This document shows positions 35,931-44,294 of a DNA stretch of 64,000 nt, piece after piece. Location: contig NZ_CAJGZP010000001.1 of assembly GCF_904846155.1 (NCBI RefSeq), forward strand, positions 2,790,001 through 2,854,000. Reading direction: 5' to 3'. The notes under the pieces were generated by a model that saw only the letters and a program-made list of their open reading frames with translations, was not told the DNA's origin and ran no database searches. The translations under genes were made by a program, and so were the position numbers. The DNA is from Psychrobacter fulvigenes (lineage in GTDB: Bacteria > Pseudomonadota > Gammaproteobacteria > Pseudomonadales > Moraxellaceae). How positions within the stretch are numbered: position 1 is the first letter of the stretch; every line of letters starts with the position of its first letter.

Positions 35931-36380
35931 TCAATCCTGCAAACAGACCACAATCTCACCCACTTGCGACAGCCAAGTAATAGGAATGATGAAAGACCGC
36001 TCGTCGCTGGGTAACACGATACCTTGCGGTGACCCCTTAAATACGAACGGTACGGAGATATGAAACTCTGCGCCAAACTCGGTACGAGCATTACCTGCGA
36101 TGGTATTGGCTACTTCGCCGGCGAGATCCACATACATCTCTTCACTCTTATCGGTCTCGCCCATACTGTCTAGGATAGAAGACAACAAGCCCCGTGTTGC
36201 TGAAAAATACACCACCCCTTTTTGCACCCCTGATATACCAATGACACCAGTATAGTCATGGACTTTGGGCTGTTTATTCTCTAGCAAGTAAGGCGTATCA
36301 GCGACAATCTCTTCTCTACCGAACTGATCAAAATAATTACTAATGATATTCAAAAAAATTTGTAGCTTTTGTTCTTTCAT
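35931..36380 (-). CDS. CheX-type phosphatase (first of two)
   Basis: 149 aa, a paralogue of the next gene. The phosphatase motif is Glu89 and Asn92 in DLAGEVANTIAGNARTEFG, with YTGVIGISGVQKGVVYFS and FIIPITWLSQVGEIVV around it. CheX proteins are dimeric phospho-Asp phosphatases that reset CheY. It follows the CheY-like gene by 30 bases, so the regulator and its presumed eraser are cotranscribed. No receptor-binding or membrane segment is seen. Function in this circuit is inferred from context. Confidence 0.87.
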   Translation of the reverse strand: MKEQKLQIFLNIISNYFDQFGREEIVADTPYLLENKQPKVHDYTGVIGISGVQKGVVYFSATRGLLSSILDSMGETDKSEEMYVDLAGEVANTIAGNARTEFGAEFHISVPFVFKGSPQGIVLPSDERSFIIPITWLSQVGEIVVCLQD

Positions 36381-36410
36381 AATGACATCTACTTAAGTCG
36401 TTGGATAGGG

Positions 36411-36773
36411 TTAGTCTTGCATTAACTCATACAAAGACTCTATAAGTTCTTCTTCAGAAAAAGGCTTACATAAAAACCCACTGGCACCCAACGATAAGGC
36501 TTCAATCCCTGTAGATTTGTCAGACAGTGCCGATACCACCAAAATGCGCACATTAGGATCAATAGCAACGATTTTTTCGATACATTCAAGCCCATCCATT
36601 TGTGGCATAGTCAAATCCATCGTAATAACGTCAGGACGGTGGATATTGAACTTTTCAAGGGCATGGACACCGCTGGTTGCCGTAGCAACCAACATGAACT
36701 TACCTGAATCATAGGCCCGCTGAATTCGGTTGCGAATGATGTTCGAGTCATCAACAATCATTAATTTATACAT
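36411..36773 (-). CDS. Single-domain CheY-like response regulator
   Basis: A 120-aa stand-alone receiver. The acidic pocket is Asp8 and Asp9, the phosphoacceptor is Asp53 (TMDLTMPQMDG), with Ser81 (VVSAL) and Lys103 (CKPFS). There is no output domain, so it must act by protein contact or in a phosphorelay, as CheY does. It lies between the kinase (15 bases) and two CheX phosphatases (30 bases), forming a complete write-read-erase set. In an organism without visible flagellar genes a type IV pilus motor or a downstream enzyme are possible targets, but nothing here names one. Confidence 0.92.
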   Translation of the reverse strand: MYKLMIVDDSNIIRNRIQRAYDSGKFMLVATATSGVHALEKFNIHRPDVITMDLTMPQMDGLECIEKIVAIDPNVRILVVSALSDKSTGIEALSLGASGFLCKPFSEEELIESLYELMQD

Positions 36774-36788
36774 AGCTCACTTATGTCC

Positions 36789-39032
36789 TTATGATGCTTT
36801 AGGTAAAGTAATGACAAAACGCGTCATTTCACCAAGCTCACTATTTACGTTGAGCTTACCATTAGATTCTTTTACCTGAGTTTTGATAATATCTAAGCCA
36901 ACACCGCGGCCACCATCTTCATCGGCCTCATCTTTGGTAGAGAACCCAGAAGAAAACAACTGCTTCAGTAGCTGGTTATGGTCTAGCTGTTGAGCTTCTT
37001 CAGCACTAAAACGACCCAAGGCGACTAGCTTGTCACGGATACCATCATAATTGATGCCTTGACCATCATCTTGTAAGCTGACGATGAAATCTTGGCCAAT
37101 GCTTTGCATCTCTAAGCTGATTTTACCCACGCTAGGCTTGCCTGCGGAGCGGCGATCTGTAGGTGGCTCGATACCATGTACAACGGCATTCCGTACCAAT
37201 TGAACACTGATTTCTTTAACGGCTTTTTTTAGTCGCTCAGGTATCTTTACTTGCTCTAAAGTAGAGCTGTTTAACTGTACTTCTTTACCTTGTCTGGCCG
37301 CGATGTCTTTCGCGAAGTCTTGATAGTAGGCTAGTAGATGAGCATCTGACTCATCATCTAAATCTATATCTTCACCGTCTGCAAGGCTCAAACCATCCAG
37401 CATCGGAGTAACCGTCTGGCCACTACTCTCCACTATTTCTGCGGCACTAGCGTCTGCTGCCATCGTAGTTGGTACTGAGTCGCTGGTTACTGAAGTAGTC
37501 GGCTCTGAGTTTGCTTTTGCACTGGCTGGCGATGTCTGATTGATACGCTCACCTAGCATCTCGATGGTATTCGACAAACTTAACAAGTCATCCAAATGTA
37601 CCGCCAACTGCAAAAAGTCATTACCAGATAGCTTGCCTTGGTTTTGTAGTGCGCTAAGCTTGTCCTCAGCATCACTAGCAATTTTGGTAAAGCTATGCAG
37701 TTTGAGCGCAGAAGCATCACCTTTTAAGCTATGCATATCACGATAAATAGCTTTCAACTTGCCTTCAAGCTCATATTGCGAGCTGCCAGGGTTTTTCAAA
37801 ATGTTATTCATTTTTTCGATATGAGTTTTGGTATTGCTAATAAACTCATAAATAATTTTTGGTTTTACATTTAGGATGGTGGTCAACATCTCAATCTGCA
37901 TGTCGTTTTGTGAGCGTTCTTTCTCTAAGCGCTGCTCTAGCTGAACGGCCTCTGATACATCGTTCACGTTGACCAAAATACGTGCGATGTCTTTATCTTC
38001 ATAAACTCGTGAGAACTTAAAGTCCAAGAAGCGGCTTTCTGAACCTTGATCGGCAGAAGTGTTATGCAGTAAGACTTTGGTTAATGGATTGAGGGCATCG
38101 ACAAGTTTTTCTTTGACGCGCGGGTTATAGAGCTGTTCGATGAACTGCTGTGTGGTCTTCAAGTCTTTATCAGAAATACGACCACGTAAGACGTTGGTAA
38201 AGTTTTCTCCTGCCAAACGCTCTGCGCCGACAATCTTATTGAGTGCACGAGAATGCTGCTGACCAATTTTCAAGTCTTTATCAAGCAAGAATAGACCGGT
38301 ATTAACCGTTTGCATAATCTCTTGAGTTTCACGACGAGCAGCTGCTGCTTCGGCATCCGTCTCACGTAACCTGCGAACAAAGAAGAATACAAAGATTAAG
38401 AAGTAAGCGAAGATAGCGGCAACACCAAGAACCTGAATCAAACGAATGGTACTAGCTTGACGCTCTGCACTGTTAAATACGTCCTTAGTAAGACTCTCTA
38501 ATGAATCGTTAATAAATAAACTTGAAGTCTTCGCTTGCTCAACTGCTTGAGTCAAATCATCTGCAGAAGATACCATAACGTTATCAGCGTCTTTCAGATA
38601 AGCTTGAATTTTAGGTTCTAAAACTTTCCATTGTTCGTTAGCTGCACCAATATCTGCTTTTGCATCGCTATTAATCTTCGGCAAGTTATAACTATTACCT
38701 GCAGTGTCAGTGATACTACCACCTTGCTCAATAGCAGAAATAGACCTAGTAATTAACGCAGTATTTTGCTCCAAACGGCTTAGCACCCGCTGTATATGTG
38801 GAGAGTTAGTATCCTCACCATAGCTATTGTCCAAATCAAACAAGTCTTTAATTACTGCTTGCGCGCTGTTAGCGACTTGGTTAGTTTGATCAATAAGGGC
38901 AGTGTTTCTTTCTAATAAGTTCGAGGTATAAAAAGTAAAAGCCAGCAAAGCACCGATTAATGATAAAAATAGGGCAATCGAAACGATTAAGCCTTGATAG
39001 CGTTTGTTATCTATATTATTTGTAGTTGCCAT
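36789..39032 (-). CDS. Membrane histidine kinase with CheA-like HPt and ATPase domains
   Basis: 747 aa. Helix 1 (about 14-36) and helix 2 (about 199-220) bracket a 160-residue periplasmic helical sensor. A PAS-like domain follows (about 235-365), then a coiled coil, then an HPt domain whose phosphoacceptor is His434 (RDMHSLKGDASALKL, the CheA P1 pattern). A Ser/Thr-rich linker (about 500-560) leads to a CheA P4-type ATPase: QLVRNAVVHGIEPP (N box), DDGQGI (G1) and GRGVGLDIIK (G2), ending the protein. There is no HisKA dimerisation domain and no C-terminal CheW-like domain. It is thus a CheA-like kinase with its own transmembrane sensor, replacing receptor plus CheW. It lies 12 bases after a binding-protein gene, its likely ligand source. 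Confidence 0.85.
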   Translation of the reverse strand: MATTNNIDNKRYQGLIVSIALFLSLIGALLAFTFYTSNLLERNTALIDQTNQVANSAQAVIKDLFDLDNSYGEDTNSPHIQRVLSRLEQNTALITRSISAIEQGGSITDTAGNSYNLPKINSDAKADIGAANEQWKVLEPKIQAYLKDADNVMVSSADDLTQAVEQAKTSSLFINDSLESLTKDVFNSAERQASTIRLIQVLGVAAIFAYFLIFVFFFVRRLRETDAEAAAARRETQEIMQTVNTGLFLLDKDLKIGQQHSRALNKIVGAERLAGENFTNVLRGRISDKDLKTTQQFIEQLYNPRVKEKLVDALNPLTKVLLHNTSADQGSESRFLDFKFSRVYEDKDIARILVNVNDVSEAVQLEQRLEKERSQNDMQIEMLTTILNVKPKIIYEFISNTKTHIEKMNNILKNPGSSQYELEGKLKAIYRDMHSLKGDASALKLHSFTKIASDAEDKLSALQNQGKLSGNDFLQLAVHLDDLLSLSNTIEMLGERINQTSPASAKANSEPTTSVTSDSVPTTMAADASAAEIVESSGQTVTPMLDGLSLADGEDIDLDDESDAHLLAYYQDFAKDIAARQGKEVQLNSSTLEQVKIPERLKKAVKEISVQLVRNAVVHGIEPPTDRRSAGKPSVGKISLEMQSIGQDFIVSLQDDGQGINYDGIRDKLVALGRFSAEEAQQLDHNQLLKQLFSSGFSTKDEADEDGGRGVGLDIIKTQVKESNGKLNVNSELGEMTRFVITLPKAS

Positions 39033-39044
39033 TTTCAGAAATCC

Positions 39045-39917
39045 TTAGTTCGCTTGAGTGGAAGTAGATTTACTGTCAATGGCTGGCTCTGTCGCACCCA
39101 ACCATTTCTCCTCAATTTCTTTGAAGGTACCTTTGGTTTTTAACTTTGTAATACCCTCATTTATTGTATTAATGAGCTGAGTATTCTCTTTTGCCATTAG
39201 TACCACTTGCTGCGCTGATGGAGCATCATCGGCTTCATAAGGGACAATGTTGACTTCATACTCTGGATAGCCTTTTACGATATATTGTAAAACTGGTAAG
39301 TCATACAAAAGAACATCCGTCTTCCCCTGAACTAAGTCTTCATATGCCAAAAATACAGTAGGTCTTGAAACTAATTCCACATCAGACCCCATTTCCTTCA
39401 AGGTATCTTCTTCTTTTGAGCCTTCTAAAGTACCTGTCTTTAAACCTTTTATATCTTCCAAACCTTTTATTTCTGCATGACCCTTTAAATACATTATGGT
39501 AGCTGGGTTAAAGAAATAAGGGGTCGATAAACCATACTTTATAGCACGATCATCTTTATAAGAAATACCTGATATCGCTAAGTCACGATCACCTGACTCC
39601 ACACTATCGAACATATTCTGCCAAGTCTCTTTATAAAACTCGACCTTAAAACCCTGCTCTTCACCAATAGCTCGAATTGAGTCAACATCAGTACCTTGCA
39701 TATTTCCATAATCGTCTTGAAACGAGAAAGGCGGTAAGTCACCGGTCATTGCAACTTTCAGTACTGGCGCTGAATCAGGCAGCTTACTAATGAAACTGTC
39801 TTTATTCTCTATTTTTTTAGTGCTATTTGTATTAGCATTTTCTTGAGTGCTTGAGTTGCCACACCCAAACAGGCCAACGCTTAACACGATTGGAAGTACC
39901 CGAAATAGCGGTTTCAT
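39045..39917 (-). CDS. Family 3 periplasmic solute-binding lipoprotein
   Basis: A 290-aa exported protein. The signal peptide ends in the lipobox LFGC (Cys19), so it should be lipid-anchored. The body is an amino-acid-type (SBP_bac_3) fold: LKVAMTGDLPPFSFQDDYGN, GTDVDSIRAIGEEQGFKVEF, SGDRDLAISGISYKDDRA, LKTGTLEGSKEEDTL and a conserved C-terminal EIEEKWLG. No ABC permease or ATPase gene accompanies it. Instead it is the first gene of an operon with a membrane kinase, so it more likely senses than transports. Ligand class (polar amino acid or similar) is inferred from the fold. Confidence 0.88.
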   Translation of the reverse strand: MKPLFRVLPIVLSVGLFGCGNSSTQENANTNSTKKIENKDSFISKLPDSAPVLKVAMTGDLPPFSFQDDYGNMQGTDVDSIRAIGEEQGFKVEFYKETWQNMFDSVESGDRDLAISGISYKDDRAIKYGLSTPYFFNPATIMYLKGHAEIKGLEDIKGLKTGTLEGSKEEDTLKEMGSDVELVSRPTVFLAYEDLVQGKTDVLLYDLPVLQYIVKGYPEYEVNIVPYEADDAPSAQQVVLMAKENTQLINTINEGITKLKTKGTFKEIEEKWLGATEPAIDSKSTSTQAN

Positions 39918-40229
39918 AATCCATCCTTGATTTTAGATAACTTAGCATTCGCAATTGTGAATATATAGATAATCTTGATTTTATCTATATACCAAATTGA
40001 GTTTAAATGTGAAACATGAATAAAGTGCGACCCTATCGCTCAGTAGGCCGATAAAGACCAAAACTTATAAGTAATATTATGCAATATACATACCAATATT
40101 TGATAGAGCGTTGCAATTACTCCTCAAACGGTGCAATTATTATGTAAAAAAAAACATTCGATACGTATCAAACGTATCGAATGCTTTTTGGCGTCACCAT
40201 ATACTTTATATTTTGACCTTTTTGGTCAA
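39918..40229. other. Intergenic region upstream of the binding-protein operon
   Basis: 312 bases. It contains the presumed promoter of the 39917-35431 operon and, at its right end, the terminator of the convergent-side MFS gene (40155-40190). No ORF of note. Confidence 0.45.
40155..40190 (-). terminator. Terminator of the MFS gene
   Basis: CATTCGATACGT (40155-40166) pairs perfectly with ACGTATCGAATG (40172-40183); an A run precedes it on the plus strand (T run for the minus-strand gene). Confidence 0.8.
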
Positions 40230-41489
40230 TTATCCAACATCATCAAGATCTAAGTTACGATCTATTTTCCATATCAAGAAGCTACCAAGGCTCATCAGCG
40301 CAAATATAGCGATACCGATTTTGAGCACAGGATTGACAGGAAACAGGTTTAATAATAGACCGCCAAATATCCCCACGGAAAACATCAGCGAACCTTGCAA
40401 CGCACTTGCCATACCAGCACGATGCTTTTGAAAGGCCAGTGCGATGGCTGAGGCGTTCGGCTGGGTCAAGCCCAAACCTGCGATACAAAAGAAAATACAG
40501 GCTAATACTAGAGGCAGCCAAGCATCCACACCAAAAACAAGACCCGTTATAAATAACGCTGCAGAAGAGATTACCTGCATCATCGCACCAAAGCGCAATA
40601 TACTCAGAATACGAAAACGGTTGGTGAGCCATTGGTTAAGCTGAGTCAACGCCACAAATCCTGCGGCGTTCATTCCAAACAGCCACCCAAAATCTGTCGC
40701 AGAGATATTATAAGTATCCATGATCAGCTCAGAGGCCGAGCTGATATAAACAAACATCGCCCCCATCAGCAGACCACCACCAATGGCTGGATAGTTAAAG
40801 CTTGGGTCTTTTAACAAATCCCAGTACTGGCTGAGTACTTCTTTAGCTGGGCGTGCATTGCGGTTTTCTTCAGTGAGGGTTTCAAAGAAGAAAAACTTGG
40901 TCAGCAATAGATTAAGCACCCCAAAAGCGGTCAAAAACCAAAAGATAGAGCGCCAGTCAAAGAAGCGCAAAAACAGCGCGCCAAGGGATGGAGCTAGTAT
41001 CGGCGCTAGCCCCATGACCAAAATCATGATAGAAAAAGCCTTGGCAGTCTGCCTTGCTGTAAGGCGATCACGAATGGCGGCGCGAGTGACTACCGCTCCC
41101 ACACAGGCTCCAAGTGCTTGCAGCATACGTCCCAAAAACAACACATATTCGTTGTCCGTAGTCGCACAGGCTATGGAAGCAACCACGTACAAGCTCATGC
41201 CGATATATAAGGGTTTGACTCGTCCGACACGATCACTAAACGGGCCATAGAATAATTGCCCAAATACCAAGCCGACAAAATAGGCAGGAACGGAGTTGGC
41301 CATAAATGCAGTAGATACGCCAAAATCCTCTGCCATTGACGGCAACGCAGGCAAATACATATCAATAGACAATGGTCCCACTGCTACGATCAGCCCAAGC
41401 ATCATAATCCATGCAACAGGCAAATCCGCTGAGCGTACTCGTTCAGAAGCAATAGGTTTATTAGGCAAAGAAGAGTTAGGGGCAGACAT
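40230..41489 (-). CDS. MFS multidrug efflux transporter, Bcr/CflA family
   Basis: A 419-aa proton-coupled drug exporter with 12 predicted membrane helices. The MFS motif A is FGQLFYGPFSDRVGRVKP (loop 2-3), preceded by the Bcr-type VGPLSIDMYLPALPSMAEDFG. Motif C-like RAAIRDRLTARQTAKAFS follows, with the LGLTQPNASAIALAF block in the second half. The family exports bicyclomycin, chloramphenicol, sulfonamides or cysteine in different members; the substrate cannot be assigned. Single gene with its own terminator. No regulator adjacent. Confidence 0.93.
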   Translation of the reverse strand: MSAPNSSLPNKPIASERVRSADLPVAWIMMLGLIVAVGPLSIDMYLPALPSMAEDFGVSTAFMANSVPAYFVGLVFGQLFYGPFSDRVGRVKPLYIGMSLYVVASIACATTDNEYVLFLGRMLQALGACVGAVVTRAAIRDRLTARQTAKAFSIMILVMGLAPILAPSLGALFLRFFDWRSIFWFLTAFGVLNLLLTKFFFFETLTEENRNARPAKEVLSQYWDLLKDPSFNYPAIGGGLLMGAMFVYISSASELIMDTYNISATDFGWLFGMNAAGFVALTQLNQWLTNRFRILSILRFGAMMQVISSAALFITGLVFGVDAWLPLVLACIFFCIAGLGLTQPNASAIALAFQKHRAGMASALQGSLMFSVGIFGGLLLNLFPVNPVLKIGIAIFALMSLGSFLIWKIDRNLDLDDVG

Positions 41490-41796
41490 AGTTCAGACCA
41501 TTTTATTTATATAAGAATTATTATTTTATAACTGAGATGCTCAGCATGTTTTGTTTTATACAAACCAAAAGACAATAGTGCAGCATTTGCGTACGACTAT
41601 GCAAGCAGACAGTGTTATATCGTACTGTCCGCTTGTATTTCAATAGTGGCATGTTTTTAGAATGACAAATAGCAGGTGCTAGGGGCTGTTGACTATAAGA
41701 TAAAACATAGCAGTGATAATGTTTTGTTGCGTACAAACAACTTCTTTAAAACTGACATTAATAATACTGCTTGACAGCCCATTATTTCTTCACTGT

Positions 41797-41947
41797 AACT
41801 ATATATAGTCAGCTGAATGTAAAACTGTTATGGATTTAAACGCGCTACTGGTATAAATTTTACTTGCGTGCTGCGTACCCAGAGGCTGCGCAAAATTCAT
41901 CCCAGTAGCGCTATGACATTTTTAGAGTGTATCGACTATATACAGTT
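41797..41947 (+). repeat. Dispersed repeat family A, copy 3 (most complete)
   Basis: 151 bases with terminal inverted repeats AACTATATATAGTC (41797-41810) and GACTATATACAGTT (41934-41947), one mismatch. Inside lies a long imperfect hairpin with perfect outer arms GCGCTACTGG (41842-41851) and CCAGTAGCGC (41902-41911). It ends 45 bases before the potD-like start and has the same orientation. The rest of the 41490-41992 gap shows nothing else recognisable. Confidence 0.85.
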
Positions 41948-41992
41948 CATATACTATAAAGTAACTTTTATTTTATTTGTAGGAGAAATATC

Positions 41993-43108
41993 TTGTCTTA
42001 CTTACCTTGGCTCCGCTTAGCATCACAAGCTGCTACTAAGCGTACTATGAGAATCATTCCAAAATCACTACTCTGTGTCGCTATTGGACTTACTCTTGCC
42101 AGCTGTAGCAACACCAAAGACGACAAGACGCTCAACTTGTATAATTGGGAAGAGTATATGCCCCAAAAGATTCTTGATGGTTTTGAAAAAGAGACAGGTA
42201 TTAGCGTTAACTATATCAAGTTCGAATCTAATGAGGTTATGTATGACAATCTAAAAACAGCCGACAATGCGAACCCATACGACATTGCTATGCCATCCAG
42301 CTATTTCGTTGATAAAATGGCGAAAGAAGGTCTATTACAAGAATTAGATAAAGCGAAATTAAGTAACTTTAAAAACCTTGAAGCTTCATTTACCAATACC
42401 GAGTTTGATCCTGATAATAAATATTCCGTCCCCTATGTTTGGGGAAGTACGGGTCTCATCATCAATGGTGCGGCTATCGACCCGCAAACTGTAAACAGCT
42501 GGGAAGATCTCTGGCGACCTGAATACAAAAATCAAGTGATGTTAGTGAACGATATGCGCGATGTGTTCGGTATGTCGTTATTGACACTGGGCTACTCGGT
42601 GAATAGCCGCAACCCTGATGAAATCAAGGCCGCTTATGCTAAGCTCACGACTTTAATACCTAATATCGAAAGCTTCAATGAAAATGATGTGCCACTTACT
42701 TCTTATCTAGCAACAAGCGATGCTACTCTTGGTATGACATATAACGGTAAGACATTAATAGCCAATAATGAAGGTGTCAGTACTCTACTCTATAAATACC
42801 CAACTGAAGGGGCTATCTTATGGATGGACAATTTGGTCATTCCTAAAGACGCCAAGAATGTAGACGCTGCACATCAATTTATCAATTACTTACTACTGCC
42901 TGAGAATGCCAAAATTATTAGTGAAGAGATTGGATATGCTGCACCAAATAAGGCTGCACTGGAATTGATACAATATCAGTTAAAAAATAATCCAATTGTT
43001 TATCCCTCTCAAGAAGCGGTAGAACAAGGAGATTTCCTCGCAGACGTGGGTGATGAAGCCTTGAAAGTCTACGAGCAATATTGGGAGCAGCTTAAAAACA
43101 GTCTCTAA
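41993..43108 (+). CDS. potD: Polyamine-type periplasmic substrate-binding lipoprotein (PotD/PotF family)
   Basis: 371 aa. The signal sequence ends in the lipobox LASC (within GLTLASCSNT), so it is a lipoprotein. The PotD blocks are LNLYNWEEYMPQKILDGFEKE, YDIAMPSSYFVDKM, VPYVWGSTGLIIN, and WMDNLVIPKDAKN. Family members bind spermidine or putrescine for an ABC importer, but no potABC genes are here, so it is an orphan and the ligand is inferred. The start shown is TTG 41993, which has a good TAGGAGAAATATC leader; ATG 42047 (MRIIPKSLLC) would also give an intact signal peptide. A family A repeat lies just upstream. Confidence 0.86.
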   Translation: MSYLPWLRLASQAATKRTMRIIPKSLLCVAIGLTLASCSNTKDDKTLNLYNWEEYMPQKILDGFEKETGISVNYIKFESNEVMYDNLKTADNANPYDIAMPSSYFVDKMAKEGLLQELDKAKLSNFKNLEASFTNTEFDPDNKYSVPYVWGSTGLIINGAAIDPQTVNSWEDLWRPEYKNQVMLVNDMRDVFGMSLLTLGYSVNSRNPDEIKAAYAKLTTLIPNIESFNENDVPLTSYLATSDATLGMTYNGKTLIANNEGVSTLLYKYPTEGAILWMDNLVIPKDAKNVDAAHQFINYLLLPENAKIISEEIGYAAPNKAALELIQYQLKNNPIVYPSQEAVEQGDFLADVGDEALKVYEQYWEQLKNSL

Positions 43109-43253
43109 TATGAAAATTAAAATACCTATAGCAAGCAACATATGACAATAGACAGTACAACGCAGCACTTTCTATTGTTAGCTCAATGGTATTAAGACTT
43201 TAGATAAAAGCTTTCGATCAAACTTTAATAGAGATGCGCTTTACCCGCTTAAT

Positions 43254-44066
43254 TTAACCAAACTGGCGTTTCGCAAACTCCACACTGGCATCTTTTGCTT
43301 TTTTTAGCGCAAACTTACGGTTACGCCCCATCATCATCTTTAATTGCCACATTTTTTCTTTATATAAGGTGATAGCTGACTGCTGATGCATGGCATTGAT
43401 CACGCGTTTACTGGCCAGCACTGCGTCAGGAGAGCGCTGTGCAAACTCAGCGGCAAGTGCCTGAGCGTCTTCTAACGGCGTCTCGCTACAATGACTGACC
43501 AAGCCCAACTTCTCGCCTTCTACTGCGTCGACGATACGCGCGCTCATGGCCAGCTCTTTTAACACATCTTCTCGCACCACCCCAAACGCTGATTGAGTCA
43601 AGCCCATATCTGGCACCAAGCCCCACTTCGCCTCCATAATGGATAGTTTACAGTCAGGACGGCTGATACGCACATCGCAAGCCAATGCCAATTGTAGACC
43701 TGCACCAATACAATACCCTTCAAGCACGGCAATGACTGGTACTGGCACATCACGCCACACCAGACAAACACGTTGGAACAAGCTCTGCCATGGCTTCACC
43801 AGCTCCCAAAATGCGAACGCTTGGTTTTTTGGATGATTTAAGTCTCCCAAATCTATGCCCGCACAAAACGTTCCTTCAGCGCCATTAAGAATGACCGCTC
43901 GTAAGGCTTTGTCTTTGCTGACACGCTCTGCAACTGCAATCAGCTCCTCTACCACCTTAAAACTCATGGCATTCTTTTTCTCTGGTCGATTGATCGTAAC
44001 GGTGGCGATATTTTCAGTAACACTGACTTGCAAAGTTTCATATTGATAAGCGGCGATAGCGTGCAT
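43254..44066 (-). CDS. Enoyl-CoA hydratase/isomerase (crotonase) family protein
   Basis: A 270-aa cytoplasmic crotonase-fold enzyme. Blocks include VTINRPEKKNAMSFKVVEEL, the oxyanion-hole region AEGTFCAGIDLGDL, and PVIAVLEGYCIGAGLQLALACD with the second oxyanion segment; SIMEAKWGLVPDMGLTQSAFGVV lies in the active-site helix. The typical Glu pair of true hydratases is not clear (KWGLVPD instead of E-x-x-LG), so it may be an isomerase or act on another acyl-CoA. Single gene, no fatty-acid operon nearby. Confidence 0.88.
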   Translation of the reverse strand: MHAIAAYQYETLQVSVTENIATVTINRPEKKNAMSFKVVEELIAVAERVSKDKALRAVILNGAEGTFCAGIDLGDLNHPKNQAFAFWELVKPWQSLFQRVCLVWRDVPVPVIAVLEGYCIGAGLQLALACDVRISRPDCKLSIMEAKWGLVPDMGLTQSAFGVVREDVLKELAMSARIVDAVEGEKLGLVSHCSETPLEDAQALAAEFAQRSPDAVLASKRVINAMHQQSAITLYKEKMWQLKMMMGRNRKFALKKAKDASVEFAKRQFG

Positions 44067-44294
44067 AACAATCCTTAATAATAGATAAGAGCGATAAGAT
44101 ACTATTCATCATGACTTTTAATGACGTCAATGTGGCTTCAATCTTAACAGTCTTATATCCACTGTACCGTATCAAAAACTGACTGTCGCGGTGGCATTTA
44201 GTTTATAAAAACACTGCTCTGTCATATTGCAGTATGTCGAACAGACAGCTAATCACTGTTTATGATTTAACATGCGCTCATCAAAGCACTGCAC

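Noticed and set aside
40111..40431. Plus-strand ORF opposite the MFS gene end
   Set aside because: Antisense shadow of a well-supported gene.
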